A DNA stretch of 32,752 bases, taken from Micromonospora rosaria (GTDB lineage Bacteria > Actinomycetota > Actinomycetes > Mycobacteriales > Micromonosporaceae). This document shows positions 23,701-32,209 of this stretch, one piece after another (the stretch's first letter is position 1; each line of letters opens with the position of its first letter). Location of the stretch: the NCBI RefSeq assembly GCF_001567585.1, contig NZ_LRQV01000081.1, positions 1-32,752 of the forward strand, in the 5' to 3' direction. Both the position numbers and the translations under genes were made by a program. Under the pieces are notes generated by a model. The model was not told the origin of the DNA. It ran no database searches and was given only the letters and a program-made list of their open reading frames with translations.

Positions 23701-24495
23701 ATGATTTCCAGCGATCGTCCGGCGTCGGCGTCGGCGGACCACCGGTACCTCCGACTGTGGTGCTTCGGCGGCTTCCGGCTGGAGGTGGACGGCAGCCCGG
23801 TCGACTGGTCGGGTGTCCGTCCCCGGGTCCGGACGCTGCTGCGCTACCTCGCGGCGCACGCCGGGCAGCCGGTGCACCGGGAGCGGATCACCGCCGCGCT
23901 CTGGCCGGAGCTACCGGACCGCTCGGCGGTCAACAACCTGCACGTCGGGGTCTCGACGCTGCGGACCTTCCTGGAGCCCGGGGTGGCGCGCGGGGCGTCC
24001 CGGTTCATCGTCCGCGACGGCTCGTCGTACCGGCTGGAGGTGGGGGTCGGCGGGGGCAGTGACGTGGCGGCGTTCGACGCGGCGCTGGCCGCCGCCCGCC
24101 GGGCCCGGTCGACCGGGGACGGCCCGGCGGCGGTCCGGGCGCTGCGCAACGCCCTCGACGAGTACGCCGGCGACCTGCTGCCCGAGGACGGCTCCGCCGA
24201 GTGGGTGCTCGCCGACCGGGAGCGGCACCGGTCCCGGGCCACCGAGGCGGCGGTGCTGCTCGCCGGCCTGGAACTGGCCCGGGGCCGGTCCCGGGTCGCG
24301 ATCACGGCGGCCCGCCGGGCACTGGAACTGGACGGGTACCACGACGACGGGTGGCGGTTGCTGATCACCGCGCAGCGCCGGGCCGGCGACGTGGCGGCGG
24401 CCCGGCGCAGCCAGCAGACGTACGAGCGGGTGCTCTGCTCGCTCGGCGTCGGCCGGACCGGCGCGCCCCGCCCGGTGCACGTCACGGCCGCCTGA
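23701..24495 (+). CDS. SARP-family regulator (winged helix plus BTAD)
   Basis: 264 residues from the ATG at 23701, which has AAGGGAGA about 8-10 bases upstream. An OmpR-type winged helix spans about residues 15-112 (LRLWCFGGFRLEVDGSPVDW, RVRTLLRYLAAHAGQPVHRE, ALWPELPDRSAVNNLHVGVS, FIVRDGSSYRLEV). A bacterial transcriptional activation domain follows to about 260 (DVAAFDAALAAARRA and on to SQQTYERVLCSLGV). This is the short SARP form, without an ATPase part. SARPs bind direct repeats and activate clustered genes, often for secondary metabolism. The 3' end overlaps the convergent last gene of the injection-system operon by 14 bases, so this regulator is physically tied to that locus. Confidence 0.88.
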   Translation: MISSDRPASASADHRYLRLWCFGGFRLEVDGSPVDWSGVRPRVRTLLRYLAAHAGQPVHRERITAALWPELPDRSAVNNLHVGVSTLRTFLEPGVARGASRFIVRDGSSYRLEVGVGGGSDVAAFDAALAAARRARSTGDGPAAVRALRNALDEYAGDLLPEDGSAEWVLADRERHRSRATEAAVLLAGLELARGRSRVAITAARRALELDGYHDDGWRLLITAQRRAGDVAAARRSQQTYERVLCSLGVGRTGAPRPVHVTAA

Positions 24496-25798
24496 ACACC
24501 TCGACCTCGGCCAGCGCCACCCGCCGGCCGCGCTCCTGCCCGTAGACCGCGCCGATGGTGAGGCGGAGCCGGGTGACGTCCCCCGCCACGTGGTGGAAGG
24601 TCTGCGGTCCCGGCCGGTCGGTCAGCCGCAGCGGGGTCGTCGTGCGGGTACCGTCCCGGGTCCACAGGGTCATGGTCAGCTCGGCCGGTCGCGCCTGACT
24701 GACGAAGTCGTCCTGTTGCGGCGAGGCACCGGTGTGCACGATCAGGTCCAGCAGCCGGATCGGCGGGTCGAAGGTCAGTTCCACGTACTGGCCGGCGGCG
24801 GGCTGGTCGGTGGCGGGTGCCCAGTACCGGTTGTTGAGGCCGTCCACGGTGGACCGGGCCGGGTGGCCGCGCGCCTCGCTGGAGGCGGTCACCTCGGTCG
24901 GCAGGATCGCCTCGGGCGTCGCCGTCCGGTCCCGGATCGTGTCCAGGACGGGCCGGCCGAACCGGACCACCACCAGGGCCAGCGCGGCGATCAGGGCCAG
25001 CACGAGCAGGACCGCCAGCAGCCGGCGCAGCCAGCCGCCACCGGAGCGGCGGCGTGGCCACCGGAGCCGGCGCCACCAGGGTACGGTCGCGGCCGGTTGC
25101 GCCGTCGCGTCCAGCGGCCGGCCGCAGCGCCGGCAGAACGACCGGCCCCGGGGGTTGCCGGTGCCGCAGTGCGGGCAGACGACGTCGTCGGGGCCGCCGG
25201 GCCGGTCCCCGGTGAAGTCCCGGACCACCGGCGCGGGGGCCACCGGCCGGCCGGGCTGCACCGCACGCGGCTGGTCGGCGGCGGGCCGGTCGACCTGCGC
25301 CGGCACGGTGGCGGTGGGGTCGGTGCCGGTCGGGTGGGCGCTGGTCGGGTCGGCGGGCGCGGCGTCCCCGGTCGTGGCGGGGCGCACCGGGACCACGAGC
25401 GCCGCCGCCCGCCGACTGTCGGGGGCCGGTGGGGGTGGCGGGTCCGGTTGGGCATCCTGTCGAGCTGAATCGTCCACGTCATCGGTCCACCCGGTCCGGT
25501 CGGCCCCGGCCCCGGCTCCGGCCCTTTGACCGACGACCGGCTGCGGTCCGGGGTCGGACTCTGGCTCCGGGGCGGGGTCGATGGCGGGGGCCGCGTCCGT
25601 GCCGGGTGCCGGGTCCGGGTGCCGGGTGCCGGTGGGCGCGTCGTCGGTGCCGGTCGGGGGTCGGCCGGTCCCGGCCGGGACCGGGCGGGTCCGCGGGGCG
25701 GTGTCGTCGGTGGCGTCCCAGGCCAGGAAGGCGCCGCAGTTGCCGCAGAAGTCGTCCCCCGGGACCACCTCGGCGCCGCAGTTGTCGCAGACCCTCAT
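24482..25798 (-). CDS. Membrane protein with two zinc ribbons and a discoidin-like outer domain
   Basis: 438 residues. Zinc ribbon 1 has C4, C7, C18 and C21 (CDNCG, CGNCG); zinc ribbon 2 has C208, C211, C222 and C225 (CPHCG, CRRCG). Between them is a Pro/Asp/Thr-rich disordered region of about 180 residues. A basic patch (WWRRLRWPRRR, 241-251) precedes one membrane helix at 259-278, so the zinc ribbons are cytoplasmic. The outer part (about 296-436) begins TEVTASSEARGHPARSTVDG and resembles discoidin/carbohydrate-binding folds of actinobacterial glycan-binding proteins. It is the last gene of the injection-system operon; its ATG overlaps the tail protein I stop by 4 bases. A role as membrane anchor for the particle, as proposed for CisA of Streptomyces, is an inference. 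Confidence 0.8.
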   Translation of the reverse strand: MRVCDNCGAEVVPGDDFCGNCGAFLAWDATDDTAPRTRPVPAGTGRPPTGTDDAPTGTRHPDPAPGTDAAPAIDPAPEPESDPGPQPVVGQRAGAGAGADRTGWTDDVDDSARQDAQPDPPPPPAPDSRRAAALVVPVRPATTGDAAPADPTSAHPTGTDPTATVPAQVDRPAADQPRAVQPGRPVAPAPVVRDFTGDRPGGPDDVVCPHCGTGNPRGRSFCRRCGRPLDATAQPAATVPWWRRLRWPRRRSGGGWLRRLLAVLLVLALIAALALVVVRFGRPVLDTIRDRTATPEAILPTEVTASSEARGHPARSTVDGLNNRYWAPATDQPAAGQYVELTFDPPIRLLDLIVHTGASPQQDDFVSQARPAELTMTLWTRDGTRTTTPLRLTDRPGPQTFHHVAGDVTRLRLTIGAVYGQERGRRVALAEVEVFRRP

Positions 25799-26367
25799 CG
25801 GGGCCCGCCCGTCGCCGGTTCGCCGCCGTCGGCCGCCAGCACCTCCACGGTGTACGGCACGTGCGCCGGCCGGTTCGCCTCGATCACCGCCCGGATCTGC
25901 TCCGTCAGGGCCGCGGTGGGCTCCGGTACGCGGACCCGGACGGTCAGGGCGGGCTCGGCGGAGCCGGGCAACTCGGCACCGGGGGTGGCCGACCAGATGG
26001 TCCCGCCGCTCTCCAGGATCTCCGGGGTGACCCCGGTGGCGAGGCGTACCTCCTCGGCGATCCCGGCGGCGGTGCCGCGTACCCGGTGTCGGGAGACCGC
26101 GTCGCCGACCAGCCGGCGGCGTTCGTCCTCCGGTCGGTCCCGGCTGCCGCCGGCGGCCACCCAGGTACCCAGCCAGTCGACGAAGTCGGGCGGGGCCAGC
26201 GCCGGGTCGAAGTACGCCCAGAGGTTGTCCAGGGTGGCCTGCACCGGCGCGATCACCTGGTCGTACGCGCTGGTGAGGCGCTGGGCCAGGTCGTCGTCGG
26301 CGTACACCCCGGGCAGCCGTCGACCCAGTGGGTCGGGGGAGGCCAGTCCCTCGATGGCGGCGCGCAT
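25795..26367 (-). CDS. Contractile injection system tail protein I (baseplate wedge)
   Basis: 190 residues. It opens MRAAIEGLASPDPLGRRLPGVYADDDLAQRL and carries LDNLWAYFDPALAPPDFVDWLGTWVAAGG, then RRLVGDAVSRHRVRGTAAGIAEEVRLATGV; these are hallmarks of the phage P2 gpI-like tail family found in CIS clusters. The C-terminus holds a beta segment ALTVRVRVPEP and a helix. In the particle it joins the J-type protein in the baseplate wedges. A ribosome site AAAGGGG precedes the ATG at 26367, 19 bases after the upstream gene. Confidence 0.9.
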   Translation of the reverse strand: MRAAIEGLASPDPLGRRLPGVYADDDLAQRLTSAYDQVIAPVQATLDNLWAYFDPALAPPDFVDWLGTWVAAGGSRDRPEDERRRLVGDAVSRHRVRGTAAGIAEEVRLATGVTPEILESGGTIWSATPGAELPGSAEPALTVRVRVPEPTAALTEQIRAVIEANRPAHVPYTVEVLAADGGEPATGGPR

Positions 26368-26386
26368 CGGCGTACCCCTTTCCGCT

Positions 26387-28348
26387 CTACACGCCCGACG
26401 GGCGCTGCTCGACCCGGACCTGGTGCTGGTGGGAGAAGACCAGCGCGTGCCGGTCCAGGTCGATCCGGTTCACCTGGTCCCCCCGGCGGCCGGTGATCGG
26501 GTCGGCGGGGAACATCCGGATCTCCTCCACCACCTCGACGCCGGGCAGCCGTTGCAGCACCCCGAAGATCTCCCCGGAGTGCACCTGCCGACCGAACGGC
26601 CAGCCGGTGCCCTCCGGCCCGCCGTGCACCGGGTCGAGGAAGCGGTACAGGGTGGCGGTGGCCTCGGCGCGGACCTGCGCGGCGGCGACGTCGGGGCGCG
26701 CGATCAGCCGCGCCACCACGGTCACCCCCTGGTAGAACGGCGGTTCCACGACCAGCCGGGTGCCCACCGGGCGGCGGGCGTCCAGGTGTTCGGCGATGGT
26801 GGCGAGCATCGCGTCCGGGGGGACCAGGTCCTCGAAGTGCAGCCGGCCGTCGGCGTCCGCGACCACCTCCGGCACCACCAGCAGGCGTACCCCGCCGGCC
26901 GCGCTGCCGTCCCCGGCGGGCAGGCAGCGGACCCGGGCGGCGGCCGGGGCGGCCTGCCGGGCCAGCAGTTCGTAGTCCCGGGCGGTGACCGCCCGGTCCT
27001 GGGCGCGCAACTGCACCGGCCCGCGCAGCCGGGCCTCGGCCACGGTCTCCCCGTCCACGCCGCCGGTGGCGGGTTCGCGGTTCTCCACCCGGGCCACGTA
27101 CGGCATCGAGCTGCGCAGCACGGCCAGCGCGCCCCGGGCCACGTTGCCGCTGCGCCCGCCCCCGGTCCGGTACCGGCGCACCCGGACCCGCGCCCCGGCC
27201 GCCGGTACGGCACCGTAGCGACGCAGCGTGCCGTCGGGTTGCCGGACCGCCGGCCCGAACAGGATCTCCCCGGCGGTGCGGTCCAGCACCACGTGCCGGT
27301 CGTCCGGCCCGGAGTCGCTGAACGTGTCGACCTCGGTCCACGCCAGCCAGCCGCCGCCGTCGGCGCTCTCCACCACCAGCGGGTGCTCGTCGCCGACGAT
27401 CGGCGGCCGGGCCACCGTGAACCGCTGGCCGGGCACCCCCTCGGCCTCCCCGACCTGCTCGCCGAGGATCGTCTCGGCGTGCACGGCGGTGACCGTGCCG
27501 CCGATGGTGGCCGCCTCGATCGCCCGTACCGTCGGCGAGGCGGCGTAGAACGGCTGGTCGGGGCGGGCCTCGACCAGCCGGCAACGCAGCCAGCCGGCCC
27601 GCTGCCCGCCCACCACGGAGCTGACGTGGCCGGCCGGCACGTGCAGCACCACCTCGCCCGGTCGGTTCAGCCCGCCGGTGTCGTCGTGGTCGACGACGCA
27701 CGGCGACCAGCCCTCGCCGGTCCACGCCTCCCAGACCAGCGGCGGCTGGCGCGGGTCGACGCCGACGCCCTCCACCCGGCTGTCCAGCACCAGCAGCACC
27801 GCGCAGGACGGCACGGCGGCGGTGAGCCCGAGCAGCATGGCGTCGCCGACCGACGGGCTGGCCGGGAAGCAGGGCACGTCCCGGCCGTCGAGCAGCTCCT
27901 CGGTCCGGTCCACCGGGGGCCCCTGCGCCGGGTGGCTGCGCAGCCGGCTCAGCTCGCAGGGGACCACGGTCAGGTCGGCGGCGGTGGTGAAGACGATCGC
28001 CTCGTCGGTCTGGGTCCGTTCGGTGCCGACCTCGGTGCCGGCGCGCAGCACCACCGGCTGAGTCTGCGGGCCGGAGAGCCAGAACGTGACGTCCCCCCGG
28101 GCGGCGGTGGGCGGGAACGGCCGGATGCCGATCAGGTCGAGGAAGGCCAGGTAGTTCTTCTCCGGCACCCGGTTGAGCCGGTAGAGCAACTGGTCGACCA
28201 TGTGCGCGAACGTCTCCACCAGGGTCACCCCGGGGTCGGAGACGTTGTGGTCGCTCCACTCGGGGCAGCGCTGCTGGATGAACCGCTTCGCCTCGTCGAC
28301 GAGCTGCTGGAAACGGCGGTCGTCCAGGTTCGGTGCGGGCAGCGGCAT
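26387..28348 (-). CDS. Contractile injection system baseplate assembly protein (J-like)
   Basis: 653 residues, typical for the CIS putative baseplate assembly family. The N-terminus has FIQQRCPEWSDHNVSDPG followed by VTLVETFAHMVDQLLYRLNR. A middle region contains the J-like core (GEILFGPAVRQPDG, RVRVRRYRTGGGRSGNVARG, DYELLARQAAPAAARVRCLP). The C-terminal third has FYQGVTVVARLIARP and GWPFGRQVHSGEIFGVLQRLPGVEVVEEIR. This protein forms the wedge that transmits contraction from baseplate to sheath. The ATG shares a base with the upstream gp25-type stop (TGATG). No deletion or frameshift is seen. Confidence 0.93.
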   Translation of the reverse strand: MPLPAPNLDDRRFQQLVDEAKRFIQQRCPEWSDHNVSDPGVTLVETFAHMVDQLLYRLNRVPEKNYLAFLDLIGIRPFPPTAARGDVTFWLSGPQTQPVVLRAGTEVGTERTQTDEAIVFTTAADLTVVPCELSRLRSHPAQGPPVDRTEELLDGRDVPCFPASPSVGDAMLLGLTAAVPSCAVLLVLDSRVEGVGVDPRQPPLVWEAWTGEGWSPCVVDHDDTGGLNRPGEVVLHVPAGHVSSVVGGQRAGWLRCRLVEARPDQPFYAASPTVRAIEAATIGGTVTAVHAETILGEQVGEAEGVPGQRFTVARPPIVGDEHPLVVESADGGGWLAWTEVDTFSDSGPDDRHVVLDRTAGEILFGPAVRQPDGTLRRYGAVPAAGARVRVRRYRTGGGRSGNVARGALAVLRSSMPYVARVENREPATGGVDGETVAEARLRGPVQLRAQDRAVTARDYELLARQAAPAAARVRCLPAGDGSAAGGVRLLVVPEVVADADGRLHFEDLVPPDAMLATIAEHLDARRPVGTRLVVEPPFYQGVTVVARLIARPDVAAAQVRAEATATLYRFLDPVHGGPEGTGWPFGRQVHSGEIFGVLQRLPGVEVVEEIRMFPADPITGRRGDQVNRIDLDRHALVFSHQHQVRVEQRPSGV

Positions 28349-28770
28349 CAGGCGACGCTTTCCTCGGGACCGTCCTCGTGGGACGGGATGACGTAGAACG
28401 GGAAGACCAGGTTGCGCGGGTCGTTGGTGCCCCGGATCGAGTACCGGATGTCGATGTAGAGCACCCCCGCCTCCTCGGCGTCGAAGCTGACCACCACGTC
28501 GGTCACGTCGATGCGCGGCTCCCAGCGGTCCAGCGCCCGGCGTACCTCGAAGGCGATCCGCCCGGCGGTGTTCTCGTCGGCCGGGGCGAAGACGTAGTCG
28601 TGCACGCCGCAGCCGAACTCCGGCCGCATCGGCCGCTCCCCGGGCGCGGTGCCGAGGATCAACCGGATCGCCTCGACGATCTCCCGTTCCCGGTCGACCA
28701 GGGCGATTCCGCCGGTCGCGTCGGTCCGCAGCGGGAACGCCCAGCCCCGCCCGATGAACTGCTCGGCCAC
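28348..28770 (-). CDS. gp25/GPW-type baseplate protein
   Basis: 140 residues from a GTG at 28770. It has the small lysozyme-like GPW/gp25 fold signature: IGRGWAFPLRTDATGGIALV, REIVEAIRLILGTAPGERPM, RPEFGCGVHDYVFAP, then IAFEVRRALDRWEPRIDV and VLYIDIRYSI. gp25 proteins link the inner baseplate to the first sheath ring. The start lies 5 bases after the PAAR gene stop and the end overlaps the J-type start by one base, so all are translated from one transcript. Confidence 0.93.
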   Translation of the reverse strand: MAEQFIGRGWAFPLRTDATGGIALVDREREIVEAIRLILGTAPGERPMRPEFGCGVHDYVFAPADENTAGRIAFEVRRALDRWEPRIDVTDVVVSFDAEEAGVLYIDIRYSIRGTNDPRNLVFPFYVIPSHEDGPEESVA

Positions 28771-28775
28771 CGGGG

Positions 28776-29204
28776 TCAGCCCCCGATCTGCACGGACGCC
28801 GCGCCGCTGCTGACCGTGGCCCGGCAGGTGAGCTGGTCGCCCTGACGCGCCGCCGGGAAGCCGCCGATCAGCACCCGGCGCAGCGGCGGCGGCACGGCCG
28901 GCACGATCACGTTGGTCATCAGCAGGGCGACGTGCAGCGGGCAGACGCAGACGGTGCCGACCACGGCGGCCGGCTGCCCGGCGACGAGCACGCTGGCGAC
29001 CCCGAGCATCGGGGTCACCGTCGGCGTACCCGGGGGCAGGGCCCGGCCGGCGGGCGGCCCGACGGTGCCGGTGGGCGGGCCCGAGGGGAGCGCGACGGGC
29101 GGGGTGGCCGGGCCGGTACCGCCGCGAGCGGGCACGGGGGGAGCGGAGGGCAGGCGGGCGGCGAGGTGACTGTGCTGGTCCCCGATGCGGGCAGCCGCTG
29201 GCAT
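28776..29204 (-). CDS. PAAR-domain spike tip protein
   Basis: 142 residues from the ATG at 29204, with GGGAG upstream. It begins PAAARIGDQHSHLAAR. A Pro/Gly-rich stretch of about 45 residues follows (roughly 18-62: PSAPPVPARGGTGPATPP and on). The PAAR repeats come next: VASVLVAGQPAAVVG, VCVCPLHVAL, RRVLIGGFPAARQGDQLTC and ASVQIGG. PAAR proteins form the sharp metal-bound cone at the end of the VgrG-type spike. The conserved His and Cys residues (QHSH, CVC, LTC) could bind the metal. The Pro-rich insert is longer than a minimal PAAR tip needs. Confidence 0.88.
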   Translation of the reverse strand: MPAAARIGDQHSHLAARLPSAPPVPARGGTGPATPPVALPSGPPTGTVGPPAGRALPPGTPTVTPMLGVASVLVAGQPAAVVGTVCVCPLHVALLMTNVIVPAVPPPLRRVLIGGFPAARQGDQLTCRATVSSGAASVQIGG

Positions 29205-29218
29205 GATCGTGTCTCCCG

Positions 29219-30982
29219 TCAGTTGAGCTTGACCAGCGTGGCGTGGATGTCGACCAGGCTCTGGCCGGCGACCTCCACCGCCTGGCCCTTGAGGGTCAGC
29301 TTGCCGGTGCCGGCGTCGAGGGTGATCCCCTGGCCCTTTACGGTGACCTGCTTCTGGGCCTCGATCTCGACGGTGCCGTCGCTGCGGATCACCACCGAGG
29401 TCCTCCGCTCGTCCAGGTGCACGGTGAGCCGGTCCTTGGCGGTGGTCAGCCGGATTCCCCGGGGCCCGGCGGGCAACTGGGACTCCAGGAACTCGATCCG
29501 GTCCCCGCTGCGCGAGGCGAACGAGCGCCGGTTCACCCGCCCGGAGGCGGCGTCGATCAGCGCGCCCTCGTGCGTCGACGGCTTGTCCACCCCGTTGTAG
29601 AGCCCGCCGAGGACGTACGGGCGGTCGAGCAGCCCCTGCTCGAAGCCGACCAGCACCTCGTCGTTGACCTCCGGGCAGAACACCCCGCCCCCGCCGACCC
29701 CGCCGAGTTGCACGGTCCGGACCCAGTCCGTCTCGTAGTCGGCGGGGTCGGTCAGCCAGGGGAAGCGCAGCTTCACCCAGCCCTGGCCGACCCGTTCCGG
29801 GTGCCGGCGGTCGGTGTCGGCCTTGGTGTTGGTGACGATCCCGACGGCCAGCCCCGGGATCCGGGCGGCGCGGGCCGGCGCGGCGGCGGCTGCGGCGAGT
29901 CCCCACGTCGAGCGGTCCTGCCGGCCGCTGACCGTCAGCCACGTCTCGTAGAACTGGCCGGGGACGATGACGTGCCGGCTGGCGGTGGTCGTGTACTTCC
30001 CCTCGAACGGCTTCCCCACCTGCTGCAACGACAGCGGCACCCCGGCCCGGAGCCGGGGGTTACCCCGGATGCCGACCTCCAGCTCGGCGAAGGCGGCGGT
30101 CACGTCGGCGGCCACCGCGCCGGCCACCGCCCGGGTCTCCGCCGCCGTCCGGTACGGCACGTCGGCCACGCAGAGCCGGGCGGAGGCGAAGGGCTCGGCC
30201 ACCTTCTCCGGGCTGGTGCCGATCTGCACCTCGTCGCTGGCGTCGGTGCGTACCTCGGTCCGCACCGGCTGCTTGGCGCGGACGTCCCAGCCCCGGACGG
30301 TCACCCCGGCGACCTGGCCGACCGAGGTGACGGTGGAGCGGACCGAGAGCAGGTTCTCGTTCATCTCCACCACGTACGGGCTCTGCTCGGCGGTGACCCC
30401 GGCGCCCGGGGCGCTGGCCGCCCGCACCGAGCGGCGGAACTCGAACCTGCCGTCGACCACCACCACCTCGGCGTCGTTGTCGACCGCCAGCAGCTTGAGG
30501 AACTCCCAGTCGGTGACGTTGGGCTGGGTGACCATCTCGTACACGGTCGGGGTGGGGTCGATCCGGCCGACCGGGATGCCGGCGGCGGCGGCGACCTCGC
30601 GGGCGATGTCGGAGGCCTTGCGGTTGACGAAGCTGCGGACCCGCTGGCCGCGCATCAGCCGGTGCGACCGGTCCAGGGCGCGGACGGTGGTGAAGGTGCC
30701 CACCCCGTCGTACTCGGACTCCAGCGTCACCACCTCGCCGGTGAAGAGCGGCAGCGGGGCGGCGTCCGATCCGGTGCGGACCCGGACGGTCAGCTCGGTG
30801 CCGATGGTGACCGAGTTGTCCTTCAGGAGGCGGCTCTGCTGGTCCCGGTAGCGCAGCGTGGCGGTGGCGGCCAGGTTGGTGCTGTCCTCCACCACCGCCG
30901 AGACCAGCCGGTCGGCCCAGAGCTTGGGCAGCTCTCCGGGCAGGCCGACGACCAGGTTGTTGGTGTGGTCACCGCTGGACAT
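29219..30982 (-). CDS. VgrG-type spike protein
   Basis: 587 residues. The gp27-like base covers about 1-365 (VRALDRSHRLMRGQRVRSFV, VTDWEFLKLLAVDNDAEV, YVVEMNENLLSVRSTVTSVG). A gp5-type OB fold follows at about 378-475 (GLAVGIVTNTKADTDRRHPE, KLRFPWLTDPADYETDWVR, GVFCPEVNDEVLVGFE). A beta-helix completes it (VIRSDGTVEIEAQKQVTVKG, LTLKGQAVEVAGQS). The trimer forms the central spike under the tube. The ATG at 30982 has GAGGAGG upstream and overlaps the LysM gene by 14 bases. There is no extra C-terminal effector domain. Confidence 0.94.
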   Translation of the reverse strand: MSSGDHTNNLVVGLPGELPKLWADRLVSAVVEDSTNLAATATLRYRDQQSRLLKDNSVTIGTELTVRVRTGSDAAPLPLFTGEVVTLESEYDGVGTFTTVRALDRSHRLMRGQRVRSFVNRKASDIAREVAAAAGIPVGRIDPTPTVYEMVTQPNVTDWEFLKLLAVDNDAEVVVVDGRFEFRRSVRAASAPGAGVTAEQSPYVVEMNENLLSVRSTVTSVGQVAGVTVRGWDVRAKQPVRTEVRTDASDEVQIGTSPEKVAEPFASARLCVADVPYRTAAETRAVAGAVAADVTAAFAELEVGIRGNPRLRAGVPLSLQQVGKPFEGKYTTTASRHVIVPGQFYETWLTVSGRQDRSTWGLAAAAAAPARAARIPGLAVGIVTNTKADTDRRHPERVGQGWVKLRFPWLTDPADYETDWVRTVQLGGVGGGGVFCPEVNDEVLVGFEQGLLDRPYVLGGLYNGVDKPSTHEGALIDAASGRVNRRSFASRSGDRIEFLESQLPAGPRGIRLTTAKDRLTVHLDERRTSVVIRSDGTVEIEAQKQVTVKGQGITLDAGTGKLTLKGQAVEVAGQSLVDIHATLVKLN

Positions 30983-31697
30983 GCCGGTCCTCCTCGGTGC
31001 GCAGCTCCTCCGGGGCGGGCAGCAGCACCTGCCGCCCCGCCGTCAGCCGGACGGGATCGTCGATGTCGTTGGCCTCGGCGATGACCCGCCACGCGGTGGC
31101 GTCGCCGTACTCGCGGTGGGCCAGCAGCTCCAGCGAGTCCCCGGCGACCAGCCGGTGCACCCGGCGGGCGGTCCGGCTGCCCGAGGTGGGGTTCTGCCCC
31201 GGGGTGGCGCCGCTGATCTCGTTCAGGGTCAGCGAGCAGGTCGCCCGCAGCGGGGTGCCGTCCGGGTCGAAGAGGCTGTACGTGGCGCTGATCTGGCTGA
31301 CGTACGAGTAGAACGAGACGGTCTGGAACTGCCCCCAGGCGAACTTCACCCACGGCGGCGAGGGCGCCTTCGCCGCGATGCTCGCCTTCGTCGGGACGCA
31401 GCAGGTGAGCAGGGCGTCGACCCGTTCCTGGACGGTGCGCGAGTGGGTGTCGGTGGCGTCGAGGAAGATCTCCAGGCTCAGCGTCCGGGGCCCGGAGCCG
31501 CTGAACTCGGCGACGCCGACGTCCGCCGCGCCCCGCACCACGTGCGGGATCCAGTTCGCCGACTTGGTCAGCGCGAGCTGCTGCGGGTTGAACATGAACG
31601 TGATCGGCCCACCGAGCGCCCCGCCCGGCTGGCTCCCGCCCGAGGTGGGCGGCTGGTACCGCTGGAGGTGCGCGGCGACCTTCTGCGCCCGGGGCAT
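30969..31697 (-). CDS. LysM-containing tube/hub adaptor protein
   Basis: 242 residues from the ATG at 31697; a longer frame to 31817 would run into the tube protein gene. The N-terminal CIS tube-binding domain shows ITFMFNPQQLALTKSANW and TLSLEIFLDATDTHSRTVQE. The C-terminal LysM (about 185-232) reads HRLVAGDSLELLAHREYGDA, WRVIAEANDI and GRQVLLPAPEE. In CIS and T4-like tails this protein (gp53-like) fixes the spike hub to the tube. The start shares a base with the upstream stop (TGATG). Confidence 0.92.
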   Translation of the reverse strand: MPRAQKVAAHLQRYQPPTSGGSQPGGALGGPITFMFNPQQLALTKSANWIPHVVRGAADVGVAEFSGSGPRTLSLEIFLDATDTHSRTVQERVDALLTCCVPTKASIAAKAPSPPWVKFAWGQFQTVSFYSYVSQISATYSLFDPDGTPLRATCSLTLNEISGATPGQNPTSGSRTARRVHRLVAGDSLELLAHREYGDATAWRVIAEANDIDDPVRLTAGRQVLLPAPEELRTEEDRHVQR

Positions 31698-32125
31698 CAG
31701 CCGACCTCCAGGAAACCGTGGTACGCCAACTCGATGCTCTCGCTGGCCACCTCGGACCGGTTCGGGTCGAAGGAGGGGCCGGACCAGCGGACCAGCACCA
31801 CGTCGGCCAGTCCCCACTGGACCAGCAGGGCCAGGTCGGGGCGGAGCGCCGCGATCTGCGCGGTGCCCCGGCGGACGCCCCTCGGCAACTGGGCCAGGTA
31901 GCTGGAGACCTTCGCGGTGTCCCGGGTCAGCGGCCGGCTCAACGTGACGTTGGAGTACTTCAGCCGGGACGGCAACTGCCAGACGAAGTCGTTGTTGCCC
32001 CCCTCCTCGTACTGCTCCACCTCCACCTCGCAGCCGAGCCCGTCGCAGGTGTTCCAGTCGCCCAGGTCGATCCCGTCGATCTGGAGCCGGAAGTGGACGC
32101 TCGTCCCCGGATCACCGCTGGCCAT
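31697..32125 (-). CDS. gp19-type tail tube protein
   Basis: 142 residues from the ATG at 32125; a GTG one codon earlier (32128) is possible, but the GGAGGGAG ribosome site suits the ATG better. The T4 gp19-like fold is clear: VHFRLQIDGIDLGDWNTCDG, EQYEEGGNNDFVWQLPSRLK, YSNVTLSRPLTRDT and the C-terminal SESIELAYHGFLEV. CIS clusters usually code for two gp19-type proteins, the main tube and a second one next to the hub. Its place next to the LysM gene suggests the second, shorter one. The main tube is expected beyond the window. Confidence 0.92.
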   Translation of the reverse strand: MASGDPGTSVHFRLQIDGIDLGDWNTCDGLGCEVEVEQYEEGGNNDFVWQLPSRLKYSNVTLSRPLTRDTAKVSSYLAQLPRGVRRGTAQIAALRPDLALLVQWGLADVVLVRWSGPSFDPNRSEVASESIELAYHGFLEVG

Positions 32126-32209
32126 CACCGTCTCCCTCCTCGTGCCGGCTGCCCCGTCCCGGCTCCGGCTCCGGCCCCGGCCCCGGTCCCGCCGGGCGGG
32201 CCGGGCGGC

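Noticed and set aside
26253..28259. Second reverse-strand frame within the J-type baseplate gene
   Set aside because: Arg/Gly/Ala-rich translation in a different frame from a clear baseplate protein.
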